Source: Ramlibacter rhizophilus
GTDB lineage: Bacteria; Pseudomonadota; Gammaproteobacteria; Burkholderiales; Burkholderiaceae_C
Direction: 5' to 3'
NCBI RefSeq assembly: GCF_004681965.1
Contig: NZ_SMLL01000004.1
Location: 186,001 to 250,000, forward strand
Length of the DNA: 64,000 nt
This document shows positions 29,297 through 39,432 of this stretch, in pieces. Both the position numbers and the translations under genes were made by a program. The notes below the pieces were generated by a model that had not been told where the DNA came from, ran no database searches, and worked only from the letters and a program-made list of their open reading frames with translations. Every line of letters starts with the position of its first letter. Position 1 is the first letter of the stretch.

Positions 29297-30352
29297 ATGC
29301 ACCAGCCCATCGTGGACCGCAAGGTCCGTTTCGCCCTTGTCGGATGCGGTCGCATCGCCAAGAACCACATCGCTTCGATCCGCGAGCACGCGGCTGACGC
29401 CGAACTGGTCTCCGTCTGCGACATCGACCCTGCTGCGCTCGAACGTGCGGTCAAGGAGACCGGCGCACGTGGCTTCGCCGACATCGATTCCTTGCTGGCG
29501 GGCACCGACGCGGACGTGATCGTCCTGACCACCCCGAGCGGCGTCCATCCTGCGCATGCGGTCAAGGCGGCCCGGGCGGGCTTCCACGTGCTGACCGAAA
29601 AGCCCATGGCCACCCGCTGGGAAGACGGCCTGCGGATGGTGCGTGCCTGCGACGAAGCCGGCGTGAGGCTTTTCGTGGTCAAGCAGAACCGCCGCAACGC
29701 CACCCTGCAGCTCTTGAAGCAGGCCGTGGCGCAGCAGCGCTTCGGGCGCATCTACATGGTCACGCTCAATGTGTTCTGGCAGCGTCCGCAGCAGGGCTAC
29801 TATGACCAGTCCAAATGGCGCGGCACCTGGGAGCTGGATGGCGGCGCGTTCATGAACCAGGCCAGCCACTACGTGGACCTGCTGGAGTGGCTGATCGGTC
29901 CCATCGAGAGCCTGCATGCCTTCACCGGCACCCTCGCGCGTGACATCGAGGCGGAGGACACCGGTGTGCTGAGCTGCAAGTGGCGCAGCGGCGCCATGGG
30001 TTCGCTCAACGTGACCATGCTCACCTATCCCAAGAACCTGGAAGGCAGCATCACCATCCTGGGCGAAAAGGGGACCGTGCGCGTCGGCGGCGTCGCCGTC
30101 AATGAAATCCAGCACTGGGAGTTCGCCGACAAGCAGCCGCAGGACGAGCAGGTCAAGGCGGCCAGCTACGAGACCACCAGCGTGTACGGTTTCGGCCATC
30201 CGCTCTATTACCGCAACGTCATCGACGTAATGCGCGGCACGGCCGAACCGGAGGTGGACGGACGTGAAGGCCTCAAGTCGCTGGAGGTGCTGGTGGCCGC
30301 CTACCGCTCGGCGCGCGACGGCGTGCGCGTGAACCTGCCGCTGGAGCTCTGA
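29297..30352 (+). CDS. wbpB: UDP-GlcNAcA 3-dehydrogenase WbpB-like
   Basis: 351 aa, Gfo/Idh/MocA family. WbpB (WlbA in Bordetella) oxidises C3 of UDP-GlcNAcA to the 3-keto sugar that WbpE aminates. Rossmann motif [14 protein letters not shown], then the EKPMA sequence with the catalytic Lys ([11 protein letters not shown]), [25 protein letters not shown], and the C-terminal sheet domain. TGA overlaps the wbpD ATG by one base (TGATG). Confidence 0.93.
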   Translation: MHQPIVDRKVRFALVGCGRIAKNHIASIREHAADAELVSVCDIDPAALERAVKETGARGFADIDSLLAGTDADVIVLTTPSGVHPAHAVKAARAGFHVLTEKPMATRWEDGLRMVRACDEAGVRLFVVKQNRRNATLQLLKQAVAQQRFGRIYMVTLNVFWQRPQQGYYDQSKWRGTWELDGGAFMNQASHYVDLLEWLIGPIESLHAFTGTLARDIEAEDTGVLSCKWRSGAMGSLNVTMLTYPKNLEGSITILGEKGTVRVGGVAVNEIQHWEFADKQPQDEQVKAASYETTSVYGFGHPLYYRNVIDVMRGTAEPEVDGREGLKSLEVLVAAYRSARDGVRVNLPLEL

Positions 30353-30945
30353 TGGCCTGGACGGCACATCCTTCCGCCATCGTCGACGCGGGCGCGCAGA
30401 TCGGCGAGGGCACCCGCATCTGGCATTTCGTGCACGTGAGCCCCGGCGCCCGCATCGGGGAGCGCTGCTCGCTCGGCCAGAACGTCTACGTGGGCAACGA
30501 CGTGGTGATCGGCGACAACGTCAAGATCCAGAACAACGTGTCCGTCTACGATGCGGTCACCCTGGAGGACGACGTGTTCTGCGGGCCGAGCATGGTGTTC
30601 ACCAACGTGTACAACCCGCGCTCGGCCGTTACCCGCAAGAACGAATACCGCCGCACGCTGGTCAGGAGGGGCGCCACCCTGGGCGCCAACTGCACCATCG
30701 TGTGCGGCACGACCATCGGCGAGTACGCCTTCGTCGGCGCGGGTGCCGTGGTCAATCGCGACGTTCCCGACTTCGCGCTCATGGTCGGCGTGCCAGCCCG
30801 CCAGGTGGGCTGGATGAGCCGCTTCGGCGAGCGCCTGGACCTGCCCCTGCAGGGCAGCGGCAGCGCCACCTGCGAACACACCGGCGAGCACTACCGGCTG
30901 GAGGCCGGCCGCTGCCATCTCGAATCTTCACGGAACAACGCATGA
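30352..30945 (+). CDS. wbpD: UDP-GlcNAc3NA N-acetyltransferase WbpD-like
   Basis: 197 aa left-handed beta-helix protein. The hexapeptide repeats run from about residue 5 to 140 ([51 protein letters not shown]). WbpD/WlbB acetylates the 3-amino group made by WbpE, giving UDP-2,3-diacetamido-2,3-dideoxy-glucuronic acid. Stop and next start overlap as ATGA. Confidence 0.93.
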   Translation: MAWTAHPSAIVDAGAQIGEGTRIWHFVHVSPGARIGERCSLGQNVYVGNDVVIGDNVKIQNNVSVYDAVTLEDDVFCGPSMVFTNVYNPRSAVTRKNEYRRTLVRRGATLGANCTIVCGTTIGEYAFVGAGAVVNRDVPDFALMVGVPARQVGWMSRFGERLDLPLQGSGSATCEHTGEHYRLEAGRCHLESSRNNA

Positions 30946-32069
30946 ACGCCATGATCAAGGAGAACGCGCCGGCGAAGATCGAATTCATCGATCTGAAGGC
31001 CCAGTACCGCGCGCTGAAGGAATCCATCGACGCCCGCATCCACGCGGTGCTGGACCACGGCCAGTACATCCTGGGCCCGGAGGTCGCCCAGATGGAGCAG
31101 CAGCTGGCCGCCTACACCGGAGCGAAGCACTGCATCAGCTGCGCCTCGGGCACCGAGGCCCTGCTGATGTCGCTCATGGCCCTGGGCATCGGCCCCGGCG
31201 ACGAGGTGATCACCACCCCCTTCACCTTCGCGGCCACTGCCGAGATGATCGTGCTGGCCGGCGCCAAGCCGGTCTACGTGGACATCGAGCCCGACACCTG
31301 CCTCATCGACGCGACGAAGATCGAGGCGAAGATCACGCCCCGCACGAAGGCCATCATGCCGGTGTCCCTGTATGGCCAGGTGGCCGACATGGACGCCATC
31401 AACGCCATCGCTGCCCGCCACGGCAACATCCCCGTGATCGAGGACGCCGCCCAGAGCTTCGGCGCCACGTACAGGGGCCGCAAGAGCTGCAACGTCTCCA
31501 CCCTGGGCTGCACCAGCTTCTTCCCGAGCAAGCCCCTGGGCTGCTATGGCGACGGCGGCGCGGTCTTCACCAACGACGACGCGCTGGCCAAGGCCCTGCG
31601 CGAAATTCGCGTGCATGGCCAGGAGCGGCGCTACTACCACACCCGCATCGGCGTGGGTGGTCGGATGGACACGATCCAGTGCGCGGTGATCCTGGGCAAG
31701 CTGGAGCGCTTCGACTGGGAAGTCCAGCGCCGCATCGAACTGGGCGAGGCCTATCGCGAGAAGCTGGCCGGCTCCGGCGTCAAGCTGCTGGCGGTGCGCC
31801 CCGAGCGCAGCTGTGTCTGGGCGCAGTACACCGTCTTCGTCGAGGACCGCGACGCGATGCAGAAGGCCTTGCAGGCCCAGGGTGTCCCCACGGCGGTGCA
31901 CTATCCGATCTCGCTGAACCGCCAGCCGGTGTACCGCGACGATGATTCCGCAGCGCAGACGGTCAATAGCCATTGGGCAGCCGAGCGGGTGATGAGCCTG
32001 CCGATGAGTGCGGACCTCGGCGAGGAGCAGATGGCACGCGTCGTGGCGGCGGTGCGATCCTTGCGATGA
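30942..32069 (+). CDS. wbpE: UDP-3-keto-GlcNAcA aminotransferase WbpE-like
   Basis: 375 aa, DegT/DnrJ/EryC1 fold. PLP-site features: [35 protein letters not shown] with the ring-binding Asp, and the Schiff-base Lys in [17 protein letters not shown]. It transfers an amino group from glutamate to C3. The ATG at 30942 overlaps the wbpD stop. Last gene of the tviB-wbpB-D-E unit; a 73-base gap follows. Confidence 0.93.
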   Translation: MNAMIKENAPAKIEFIDLKAQYRALKESIDARIHAVLDHGQYILGPEVAQMEQQLAAYTGAKHCISCASGTEALLMSLMALGIGPGDEVITTPFTFAATAEMIVLAGAKPVYVDIEPDTCLIDATKIEAKITPRTKAIMPVSLYGQVADMDAINAIAARHGNIPVIEDAAQSFGATYRGRKSCNVSTLGCTSFFPSKPLGCYGDGGAVFTNDDALAKALREIRVHGQERRYYHTRIGVGGRMDTIQCAVILGKLERFDWEVQRRIELGEAYREKLAGSGVKLLAVRPERSCVWAQYTVFVEDRDAMQKALQAQGVPTAVHYPISLNRQPVYRDDDSAAQTVNSHWAAERVMSLPMSADLGEEQMARVVAAVRSLR

Positions 32070-32142
32070 CGCGGCTGCATGCGTTCCCTTCGGGCGTGAC
32101 CTCGAGTGCGCCCCGGCTTCAGTCCAGGAGGTCGAATTGACG

Positions 32143-32889
32143 ATGCCGTCCGTCTTTCCTGCGGTGTCCCCGTCCGACGTGGCCCGATGGGATCGCGAGT
32201 GGATGCAGTACTTCGCGACGGAAGACCCGTCGCCCCATCTGATCGAGAGCCGCAAGCTCTCGCTCGTGTGCTCCGATCTCGCACGCCTGTCGCAGGCAGA
32301 GGTCTACGGCACGGTGCTGACCGGACGCAGCGATGGCGCGGCCATGACGCCGCTGCGCATCTGGGTCAAGGGGGCCGATCTCGTCGGCAAGCGGGTGCTG
32401 GAAATTGGCTGCGGCTGCGGCTGGCTTGGAAAGCAACTCGGCCTCGTCTGCGAGAGCTACACCGGCATCGACTACTCGCAGTTCGCGCTGGCCGTGGCCC
32501 GCGGCAGCTCGCCACCGAACTGCCGCTACTTCCACATCTCCGAGCACGAGGACATCGCGCGCCTGCAAGGACAGCTCGATACGTTGGTGGGGCGCGAGTT
32601 CTTCATCCACCAGAACTTCGACAACGCGAGTTGGGTTCTCGGGCTCGCGGCGTTTCTGCTGCGCAGCGGCGGCATCGTCAGCGCGGACTTCTACCTGCCG
32701 AACCCGGCGATCCCCCAGGGTGTCGTCCATCGCGCGCGCTCCCCGCTGGATCCCACCTACGCGTCGTGTGCGTTCACTTTCGAGCCGCAGGAGATCGCCG
32801 AGGTGGCGAGCCGGGCTGGGCTGGTGGTGCAATCCATCACCGACGACCCGCACAATCAACGGAGGTTCGCCACGCTCCAGAAGGCCTGA
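32143..32889 (+). CDS. class I SAM-dependent methyltransferase
   Basis: 248 aa from the ATG at 32143; AGGAGG (32126-32131) lies 11 bases upstream, and a TTG at 32137 with five-base spacing is a real alternative. Motif I is VLEIGCGCGWLGKQLG, followed by YTGIDYSQFAL and a hydrophobic motif near FFIHQNFDN. By context it may methylate a sugar or the polysaccharide chain end; the acceptor is not known. Confidence 0.75.
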   Translation: MPSVFPAVSPSDVARWDREWMQYFATEDPSPHLIESRKLSLVCSDLARLSQAEVYGTVLTGRSDGAAMTPLRIWVKGADLVGKRVLEIGCGCGWLGKQLGLVCESYTGIDYSQFALAVARGSSPPNCRYFHISEHEDIARLQGQLDTLVGREFFIHQNFDNASWVLGLAAFLLRSGGIVSADFYLPNPAIPQGVVHRARSPLDPTYASCAFTFEPQEIAEVASRAGLVVQSITDDPHNQRRFATLQKA

Positions 32890-32952
32890 TCCTCCAGCCC
32901 CGGCGTTCGGCGGGGCTGCAGACAGGGCTCTTGCGCGTGTTGCTGGAAGCTT

Positions 32953-33942
32953 ATGAATCTGCAAGGCAAGAAGTTACTGGTCATCGGTGGCGCGGGCTTG
33001 ATCGGCTCCCACACGGTCGACCAACTCGTCAAGGAAGACGTCGCGGAGATCCGCGTGTTCGACAACTTCACCCGGGGCCGTGAGGAGAACCTCGCCCTTG
33101 CGCTGAAGGATCCGCGTGTCAAGGTATTCCCGCTGGGAGGCGACATCCTGCACCGCGACATCCTCGATGCGGCGATGGACGGCATGGATGGCGTGTTCCA
33201 CTTCGCCGCGCTGTGGCTGCTGCACTGCCACGACTTCCCCCGCTCGGCCTTCGAGGTGAACATCGGCGGGACGTTCAATGTGCTGGAGGCCTGTGTCAAG
33301 CACAAGGTCCAGCGGCTGGTGTATTCATCCTCGGCCTCGGTCTATGGTGACGCCGTGCAGGAGCCGATGGACGAGGACCACCCGTTCAACAACCAGAACT
33401 TCTACGGCGCCACCAAGATCTGCGGCGAGGCCATGGCCCGTGCGCTCCATCATCGCTATGGCCTGCCCTATGTGGGGCTGCGCTACATGAACGTGTACGG
33501 CCCGCGTGCCGACTACAAGGGCGCGTACATCGCCGTCATCATGAAGATGCTCGACGCCATCGATGCCGGCCAAGGTCCGACCATCCTCGGCGATGGCACG
33601 GAGGCGTTCGATTTCGTCGCCGTGCAGGACTGTGGGCGCGCGAACGTCGCAGCCATGAAGGCCGATGCGGTGGACCGTTGCTACAACGTGGGAACGGGCA
33701 TTCGCACCTCCCTCAGGGAACTGGCCGAACTGCTGGTCGAGCTGACCGACTGCCGGCTACCGATCAACTACGCCCCGCGCAGCCAGGCGACGCTCGTGCG
33801 CAACCGCATCGGCGATGCTCGCCGCGCCAAGGCCGAGATCGGCTTCGAGGCACAGATGGATCTGCGCAACGGGCTCGCCGAGCTGATCGCCTGGCGCAAG
33901 GCGCACATCGCAGAGGTCGAGGCACGGCGGGCGAAAGCCTGA
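32953..33942 (+). CDS. NAD-dependent epimerase/dehydratase
   Basis: 329 aa extended SDR. NAD-binding LLVIGGAGLIGSHTVDQL, FHFAALWLLHC, the Ser-Ser-Ala triplet VYSSSASVYGD and the catalytic pair in FYGATKICGE (Tyr-x-x-x-Lys). The sugar substrate is not evident; a C4-epimerase or reductase role in nucleotide-sugar synthesis is likely. Next gene starts 20 bases later. Confidence 0.85.
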   Translation: MNLQGKKLLVIGGAGLIGSHTVDQLVKEDVAEIRVFDNFTRGREENLALALKDPRVKVFPLGGDILHRDILDAAMDGMDGVFHFAALWLLHCHDFPRSAFEVNIGGTFNVLEACVKHKVQRLVYSSSASVYGDAVQEPMDEDHPFNNQNFYGATKICGEAMARALHHRYGLPYVGLRYMNVYGPRADYKGAYIAVIMKMLDAIDAGQGPTILGDGTEAFDFVAVQDCGRANVAAMKADAVDRCYNVGTGIRTSLRELAELLVELTDCRLPINYAPRSQATLVRNRIGDARRAKAEIGFEAQMDLRNGLAELIAWRKAHIAEVEARRAKA

Positions 33943-33962
33943 GCCGCCCTCCATCGCAATCC

Positions 33963-35456
33963 ATGACCTCGGGGTTGAAGCGCTACTTCATCGAGAAGCT
34001 CGCCAGCAGTGAACTGCGGGCGCTGCGGACGCGCATGCGCCGCTTCGACGAGCAGCATCACTGGGTGCAGAACAGGTTCCGCCAAATGGAGGACCTGGTC
34101 GAGGATCGCTTCCGGGAGGTGGAGGGAAAGCTCCAGCAAGTGGACGTCGCGGTGCGGGCACCCCAGCCGGACTACGCCGGCCCTTCCGCGGACGCTGTGC
34201 GCCAGCTTCGCGCCGAGCAGCGCCTGTGGGCCCAGCTGGCCCGCCTGCCGGAGCTGCCGTTGAGCGGGCCGGCGCGCAGCGTGGTGTTCGTGCACCACAG
34301 CTACTACCACTTCTACTACCTCGCCCAAGCCCTGCGCCGGCGCGGTTGGCGCGCGCTGTGCATCAGCCTGGAAGATCCGAACGGCGTCAACGCACCCTAC
34401 TACCACGGCGAAGACGTCAATCTCTGGGATGCCGACCCCGAGCAGCTGCGGGTCAACGCCGAGGTGCTGTTCACCTTCGCCAAGGCCCATTTCGAGTTGA
34501 TGCACTTTGCCGGCGACGGCCTGCTGTCGTTCTTTCCCTGGAATTTCGGCCAACCCTCGCCCCCCGACATCGTCGAGTGGCGCGCGCTTGGCAAGAAGGT
34601 CGCCTACACCATCAGCGGCTGCAACAGCGCGACCCGCCAGAGCAGCTTCCACGCGTGGTCCGGCACGGGGCGAGAGCACTCGGCCTGCGACAACTGTCCC
34701 TTGCAGCTGCGTCCCGAGCTGTGCAACGACGAGAAGAACCTCGCCTGGGGCGGGCAGGTTCACGCCCACTGCGACCTGGTCTTCGCCGAGCTGCAGCCCT
34801 CGCTGGACTTTCTGTCGTCCACCTACCCGAACGTCGTGCGCGGGCCGCACACGATGGTGCTGGACGAGAACGTCTGGTCCGACACACTCGACATCCCGCC
34901 GGCTTTTCGCATCGAGCGTCGCCCTGACGAGGTCCTCATCTACCACGCATTCGGCAACTACAGCCTGCGGGGCCAGAACGGGCGCAACATCAAGGGCACG
35001 CCGGCGATCGTCGCGGCTGTCGACCGGTTGCGGGCCGAAGGCTTGCCGGTGCGGCTGATGTTCTTCTCGCAGGTACCCAATCACCTCGTCCGCTACTACC
35101 AGGCTCAGGCGGACATCGTGGTCGACCAGCTCTGGGCAGGCAGCTGGGGCGCCAACGGCCGGGAGTCGATGATGCTGGGCAAGCCGGTCGTGGGCTACGT
35201 GAACACGCACGAAAACGCCCCCTCCGACGTGCTGGCCGCCATTGCCGAAACGCCCATCGTCAACGCGACGGTGGACACCCTCCTCGAGGTGCTCAGGGCG
35301 CTGGTGCTAAACCCGGCGCGCCGCGAGCGGCTGGGGCGCCAGTCGCGTGAATTCGCCATGCGCTGGCACTCGGCCGATGCGGGTGCGCAGCGTTACGAGG
35401 ACGCCTACGATCACATGCTGGCCCGCCGCATCACCATGGAGGAGTTCTCGGCATGA
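33963..35456 (+). CDS. putative glycosyltransferase with N-terminal coiled coil
   Basis: 497 aa. The first ~85 residues are charged and likely coiled (RTRMRRFDEQHHWVQNRFRQ … VEGKLQQVDV). The rest looks like a GT-B fold: VVFVHHSYYHFYYLAQALRRRGW, and late GTPAIVAAVDRLRAEG, IVVDQLWAGSWGANGRESMMLGKPVVGYV as donor-site region. Four Cys in the middle (SACDNCPL … LCNDEKN) could bind a metal. I do not recognise a CAZy family. Stop overlaps the next ATG (ATGA). Confidence 0.65.
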   Translation: MTSGLKRYFIEKLASSELRALRTRMRRFDEQHHWVQNRFRQMEDLVEDRFREVEGKLQQVDVAVRAPQPDYAGPSADAVRQLRAEQRLWAQLARLPELPLSGPARSVVFVHHSYYHFYYLAQALRRRGWRALCISLEDPNGVNAPYYHGEDVNLWDADPEQLRVNAEVLFTFAKAHFELMHFAGDGLLSFFPWNFGQPSPPDIVEWRALGKKVAYTISGCNSATRQSSFHAWSGTGREHSACDNCPLQLRPELCNDEKNLAWGGQVHAHCDLVFAELQPSLDFLSSTYPNVVRGPHTMVLDENVWSDTLDIPPAFRIERRPDEVLIYHAFGNYSLRGQNGRNIKGTPAIVAAVDRLRAEGLPVRLMFFSQVPNHLVRYYQAQADIVVDQLWAGSWGANGRESMMLGKPVVGYVNTHENAPSDVLAAIAETPIVNATVDTLLEVLRALVLNPARRERLGRQSREFAMRWHSADAGAQRYEDAYDHMLARRITMEEFSA

Positions 35457-36604
35457 CCGACGCGTCCAGACGACCCATCCAGATTTCACTGCCGGACACT
35501 GGCCTGGACGAGTGGAATGCCACCCGCGAGCCGCTCGAATCCGGCTGGCTCACCCAGGGCCCGAAGGTTGCCGCTTTCGAGAAGGCCTTCGCCGCACGCC
35601 ACGAGGTGCGCCACGCGCTCGCCACCACCAGCTGCACTACCGCCTTGCACCTGATCCTCGCGGCCCTGGAGATCGGCCCCGGCGACGAAGTGGTCGTTCC
35701 GGCCTTCACCTGGGTGGCCACGGCCAACGTGGTGCTCTATTGCGGCGCCACGCCGGTGCTGGCCGATGTCGATCCCGTCAGCTACAACCTCACGGCCGAG
35801 ACGGTCAAGGCCGTGGTGTCCCCACGCACCCGCGCCATCATCGCGGTGCACCTCTTCGGGTTGTGCGCCGACGTGGATGCCATCCGCGAGGCAGTCCCGG
35901 GCGTCCCCGTCATCGAAGACGCCGCGTGCGCGGCAGGCAGCAGCCTGCGGGGCCGGCCCGCGGGAACCCTGGGGGTGGCGGGCGCGTTTTCGTTCCACCC
36001 GCGCAAGTCCATCACCACGGGCGAGGGCGGAATGGCGACCACCCAGGACGACGCCCTGGCCGAGCGCATGGCCGTGCTGCGCAGTCACGGCGCCAGCATT
36101 TCGGAGGAACAGCGCCACGCGGGGCCGCGTCCCTACCTCCTGCCGGAGTTCAACCTGCTGGGGTTCAACTACCGCATGACGGATCTGCAGGGCGCGGTCG
36201 GGCTGGTCCAGCTTGGCAAGCTGGATCGCTACATCGACGAACGCGAGCGCTGGGCCAGCTGGTATCGACGCGAGTTGCAGGGCCTCCACTGGCTGCGCAC
36301 GCCGAAGGCGCCCGAGGGCAGCCGGCACGGCTGGCAATCCTTCGTCTGCTGGGTCGACCCCGCTCGGGCACCACGCCCGCGCAACGAGATCATGGCGCAC
36401 CTGCAGGAGCAGGGCATCGCCACGCGTCCCGGCACGCATGCCGTGCACCTGCTGGGCCTGTATCGGCAGAAGTACGGCTTCGCGCCGGAAAGCTTTCCGC
36501 AGGCCGCCGCGTGCGATGCCAACACCATGGCCATCCCCCTGCACAACCGCATGGAAGCCGGGGACTACGCCCGGGTGGCCCAGGCGCTGCAAGCGCTCGG
36601 CTGA
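35453..36604 (+). CDS. DegT/DnrJ/EryC1 nucleotide-sugar aminotransferase
   Basis: 383 aa PLP-dependent sugar aminotransferase. Seen: ALATTSCTTALHLILAALEIGPGDEVV, VIEDAACAAGS with the Asp that contacts PLP, and the Schiff-base Lys in FSFHPRKSITTGEGGM. PerA, DesV and similar enzymes share this layout. With the formyltransferase three kilobases downstream it may make an N-formylated amino sugar such as a 4-formamido-4,6-dideoxyhexose, although no 4,6-dehydratase is recognised nearby. Confidence 0.88.
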   Translation: MTDASRRPIQISLPDTGLDEWNATREPLESGWLTQGPKVAAFEKAFAARHEVRHALATTSCTTALHLILAALEIGPGDEVVVPAFTWVATANVVLYCGATPVLADVDPVSYNLTAETVKAVVSPRTRAIIAVHLFGLCADVDAIREAVPGVPVIEDAACAAGSSLRGRPAGTLGVAGAFSFHPRKSITTGEGGMATTQDDALAERMAVLRSHGASISEEQRHAGPRPYLLPEFNLLGFNYRMTDLQGAVGLVQLGKLDRYIDERERWASWYRRELQGLHWLRTPKAPEGSRHGWQSFVCWVDPARAPRPRNEIMAHLQEQGIATRPGTHAVHLLGLYRQKYGFAPESFPQAAACDANTMAIPLHNRMEAGDYARVAQALQALG

Positions 36605-36610
36605 TCTCCC

Positions 36611-38485
36611 ATGTGCGGCATCGCAGGTCTGTTGAACGCCGCGGGCGCGCCCGCCAGTCGGGAGCGGCTGCAGGCCATGGCAGCGGCCATCGCGCACCGC
36701 GGTCCCGACGGCGAGGGCTTGTTCACCGACGGCCCCGCCGGCCTCGCGCACCGGCGGCTGGCCATCATCGACCTGAGCGACCGCGCGGCGCAGCCCATGC
36801 ACAGCGCCGACGGACGCTATGTCCTCAGCTACAACGGCGAGATCTACAACTACCGCGAGCTGCGGCGTGAGCTGGAAGCGACCGGCCATGTCTTTCGCAC
36901 CGCCAGCGACTCCGAGGTCCTGCTGCAGGCCTGGGTCGCCTGGGGGCCGGCGGCCCTGCCGCGGTTCAACGGCATGTTCGCCTTCGCGCTGTGGGACCGC
37001 CAGCGTCGCACGATGGTGCTGGCACGCGACCGCTACGGCATCAAGCCGCTCTACGTCCGTTCAGACGCCGCGGGGCTGTCTTTCGCCTCCGAAGCCAAGG
37101 CGCTGCGCGCGGACGGCTTCCGGCTGGACCGCGAGGCGCTGTCCGAATACCTGAGCTTCCAGAATTTCTTCACCGGGCGCACGCTGTTCGCCGGAGTCCA
37201 GATGTTCCCGCCCGGCAGCTGGGCCGAGGTGGAGGCCGGCGGTGCGGCGGTGCTGCGCCCACGGGCCTACTGGGACTGGCACTTCCAGGAGTCCCACGCC
37301 GGCGCCAGCGACGAGGAGTACCTCGAGGAGCTGGACCGGCTCTTCGAGCAGGCTGTGCGGCGCCAGCTGGTCTCCGACGTCGAGGTCGGGGCCTACCTGT
37401 CCGGCGGCATCGATTCCGGCGCCATCACCGCGGTGGCCGCCCGCCAGCACCCCTACATCAAGAGCTTCACCACCGGGTTCGACATGACCTCGGCCTCGGG
37501 CGTGGAGCTCGGGTTCGATGAGCGCGCGCGTGCCGAGCGCATGTCCTACCTGTTCCGCACCGAGCACTATGAGGTCGTGCTCAAGGCGGGCGACCTCGAG
37601 CGCGTCATGCCCAAGCTGGCCTGGCACCTCGAGGAGCCCCGGGTCGGGCAGAGCTACCCCAACATGTACGTCTCGCGCCTGGCGTCCAAGTTCGTCAAGG
37701 TGGTGCTCTCGGGCGCCGGCGGCGACGAGGTCTTCGGCGGGTATCCGTGGCGCTACTACCGCGCGGTGGTCAACGACGACTTCGACCACTACATCGACAA
37801 GTACTTCCAGTTCTGGAACCGGCTCCTGCCCGAAGGCGTGCTCCAGCAGGTCCTGGGCCCGGTGTGGAACGATGTGCGCCACGTCGACCACAAGGCCATC
37901 TTCCGCGGCGTGTTCGCATCCCATGCCAACGAGATGCAGTCGCCGCAGGAGTACGTCAACCACTCGCTGTATTTCGAGGCCCGCACCTTCCTGCACGGCC
38001 TGCTCGCCGTCGAGGACAAGCTGGCGATGGCCCACGGGCTCGAGACGCGCTTGCCGTTCCTGGACAACGACCTGGTCGACTTCGCCATGCGGCTGCCGGT
38101 TCGACTGAAACTCGGCAACCTGGGCGACGTGGTCCGGCTCAACGAAAACGAGCCCGGGCCCAAGACCGCGCGTTATTTCCAGCAGACCCGCGACGGCAAG
38201 CTGCTGCTGCGGCGCATGGTCTCGCGCCACGTGCCCGACGAAGTCGCCTACGGCCTCAAGCAGGGTTTCTCGGCCCCGGACGCCAGCTGGTTCCGCGGCG
38301 AGAGCATCGACTACGTGCGCTCCATCGTGCACAACGACCAGGCGGCCATCTACCAGTTCCTCGACCCCGCCAGCACCCGGCGGCTGGTGGACGAGCACCT
38401 GCGCGGCAGCGAGAACCGCCGCCTCCTGATCTGGTCCCTGATCAGCCTGGAGAACTGCTTCCAGCAGTTCGGCATCGCCTCATGA
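36611..38485 (+). CDS. AsnB-type glutamine amidotransferase (first of three)
   Basis: 624 aa. The glutaminase domain begins MCGIAGLLN with the nucleophile Cys2 and has SYNGEIYNY and DRYGIKPLY; the synthetase domain has the pyrophosphate loop YLSGGIDSGAI and SGAGGDEVFGGYPWRYYR. In polysaccharide clusters such proteins amidate uronic acids rather than making asparagine. The insertion and C-terminus (FSAPDASWFRGESI) are typical of this branch. Follows the aminotransferase by six bases. Confidence 0.85.
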   Translation: MCGIAGLLNAAGAPASRERLQAMAAAIAHRGPDGEGLFTDGPAGLAHRRLAIIDLSDRAAQPMHSADGRYVLSYNGEIYNYRELRRELEATGHVFRTASDSEVLLQAWVAWGPAALPRFNGMFAFALWDRQRRTMVLARDRYGIKPLYVRSDAAGLSFASEAKALRADGFRLDREALSEYLSFQNFFTGRTLFAGVQMFPPGSWAEVEAGGAAVLRPRAYWDWHFQESHAGASDEEYLEELDRLFEQAVRRQLVSDVEVGAYLSGGIDSGAITAVAARQHPYIKSFTTGFDMTSASGVELGFDERARAERMSYLFRTEHYEVVLKAGDLERVMPKLAWHLEEPRVGQSYPNMYVSRLASKFVKVVLSGAGGDEVFGGYPWRYYRAVVNDDFDHYIDKYFQFWNRLLPEGVLQQVLGPVWNDVRHVDHKAIFRGVFASHANEMQSPQEYVNHSLYFEARTFLHGLLAVEDKLAMAHGLETRLPFLDNDLVDFAMRLPVRLKLGNLGDVVRLNENEPGPKTARYFQQTRDGKLLLRRMVSRHVPDEVAYGLKQGFSAPDASWFRGESIDYVRSIVHNDQAAIYQFLDPASTRRLVDEHLRGSENRRLLIWSLISLENCFQQFGIAS

Positions 38486-38495
38486 GGAGCCTGAC

Positions 38496-39422
38496 GTGAG
38501 GATCGTGTTCCTGGGCGCAAGCCAGTTCGGGCTGCGATGCCTGGGCGCCCTGGCCGGCCTGCCGGGTATCAGCCTGGCCGGCGTGGTGACCGCACCGCGC
38601 ACCTTCGCCATCTCGTACCGCCCCCAAGGCGTGACCAACGTGCTGCATGCCGACGTGGCCGGCTGGTGCGAGGCGCGCGGCTTGCCGATCGCGACGCTCG
38701 GGCCGCAGGGCATGCGCACTCCTGGCCTGTGGGATGCGGTGCAGCAGTGGGAGCCCGACGCGTTCGTCGTGGCCGGCTGGTACCACATGGTGCCGAAGGC
38801 CTGGCGCGAGCTCGCCCCGGCCTACGGGCTGCACGCCTCGCTGCTGCCGGCCTACCGCGGTGGTGCGCCCCTGGTGTGGGCCATGATCCATGGCGAGCGG
38901 CAGACCGGCATCACGCTGTTCGAGTTCGACGACGGCGTGGACACCGGTCCCATCGTCGCCCAGGCGTCCACGCCGATCGCCGAGGACGACACCATCGGCA
39001 CGGTCTACGCGCGCATCGAAGCGCTGGGCGAGCGGCTGCTGGTCGAATCGCTGCCCGGTCTTGCAGCCGGAACGCTGCGTCCGCGTCCCCAGCCGGAGGG
39101 GGCGGGGCAGGTCTTCGCGCAGCGCGGCCCGGAGGACGGCCGCATCGACTGGCACTGGCCGGCTCGTCGGATCCACGATTTCGTTCGTGCCCAGACCCGT
39201 CCGTATCCGGGCGCCTTCTTCCTGGATGGCGCTCGACGGGTGACGGTCTGGGCCGCCCGCGTGGCGGCGCCCGCCGGGCTCCCGCCGGGAGACGTTGCGA
39301 TGGGTGACGACAATGGGGTGCGGGTAGGCGCCGGCGAAGGAACGGCTCTCGAGCTGCTGGAGCTGCAGATCGATGGGCACGACATGCCTCCGACAGCCTG
39401 GGTGCGCTCACGCCATGCCTGA
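38496..39422 (+). CDS. formyltransferase-family protein (sugar N-formyltransferase)
   Basis: 308 aa, GTG start at 38496 with GAGGAG at 38484-38489. The N10-formyl-THF formyltransferase core is clear: GLHASLLPAYRGGAPLVWA with the catalytic His, then ITLFEFDDGVDTGPI with the Asp, plus a C-terminal OB-like domain (VFAQRGPEDGRIDW). It is too divergent around the N-terminus to be Met-tRNA formyltransferase and sits among sugar genes, so N-formylation of an amino sugar is likely. Confidence 0.82.
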   Translation: MRIVFLGASQFGLRCLGALAGLPGISLAGVVTAPRTFAISYRPQGVTNVLHADVAGWCEARGLPIATLGPQGMRTPGLWDAVQQWEPDAFVVAGWYHMVPKAWRELAPAYGLHASLLPAYRGGAPLVWAMIHGERQTGITLFEFDDGVDTGPIVAQASTPIAEDDTIGTVYARIEALGERLLVESLPGLAAGTLRPRPQPEGAGQVFAQRGPEDGRIDWHWPARRIHDFVRAQTRPYPGAFFLDGARRVTVWAARVAAPAGLPPGDVAMGDDNGVRVGAGEGTALELLELQIDGHDMPPTAWVRSRHA

Positions 39423-39432
39423 GGAGCCGGCC

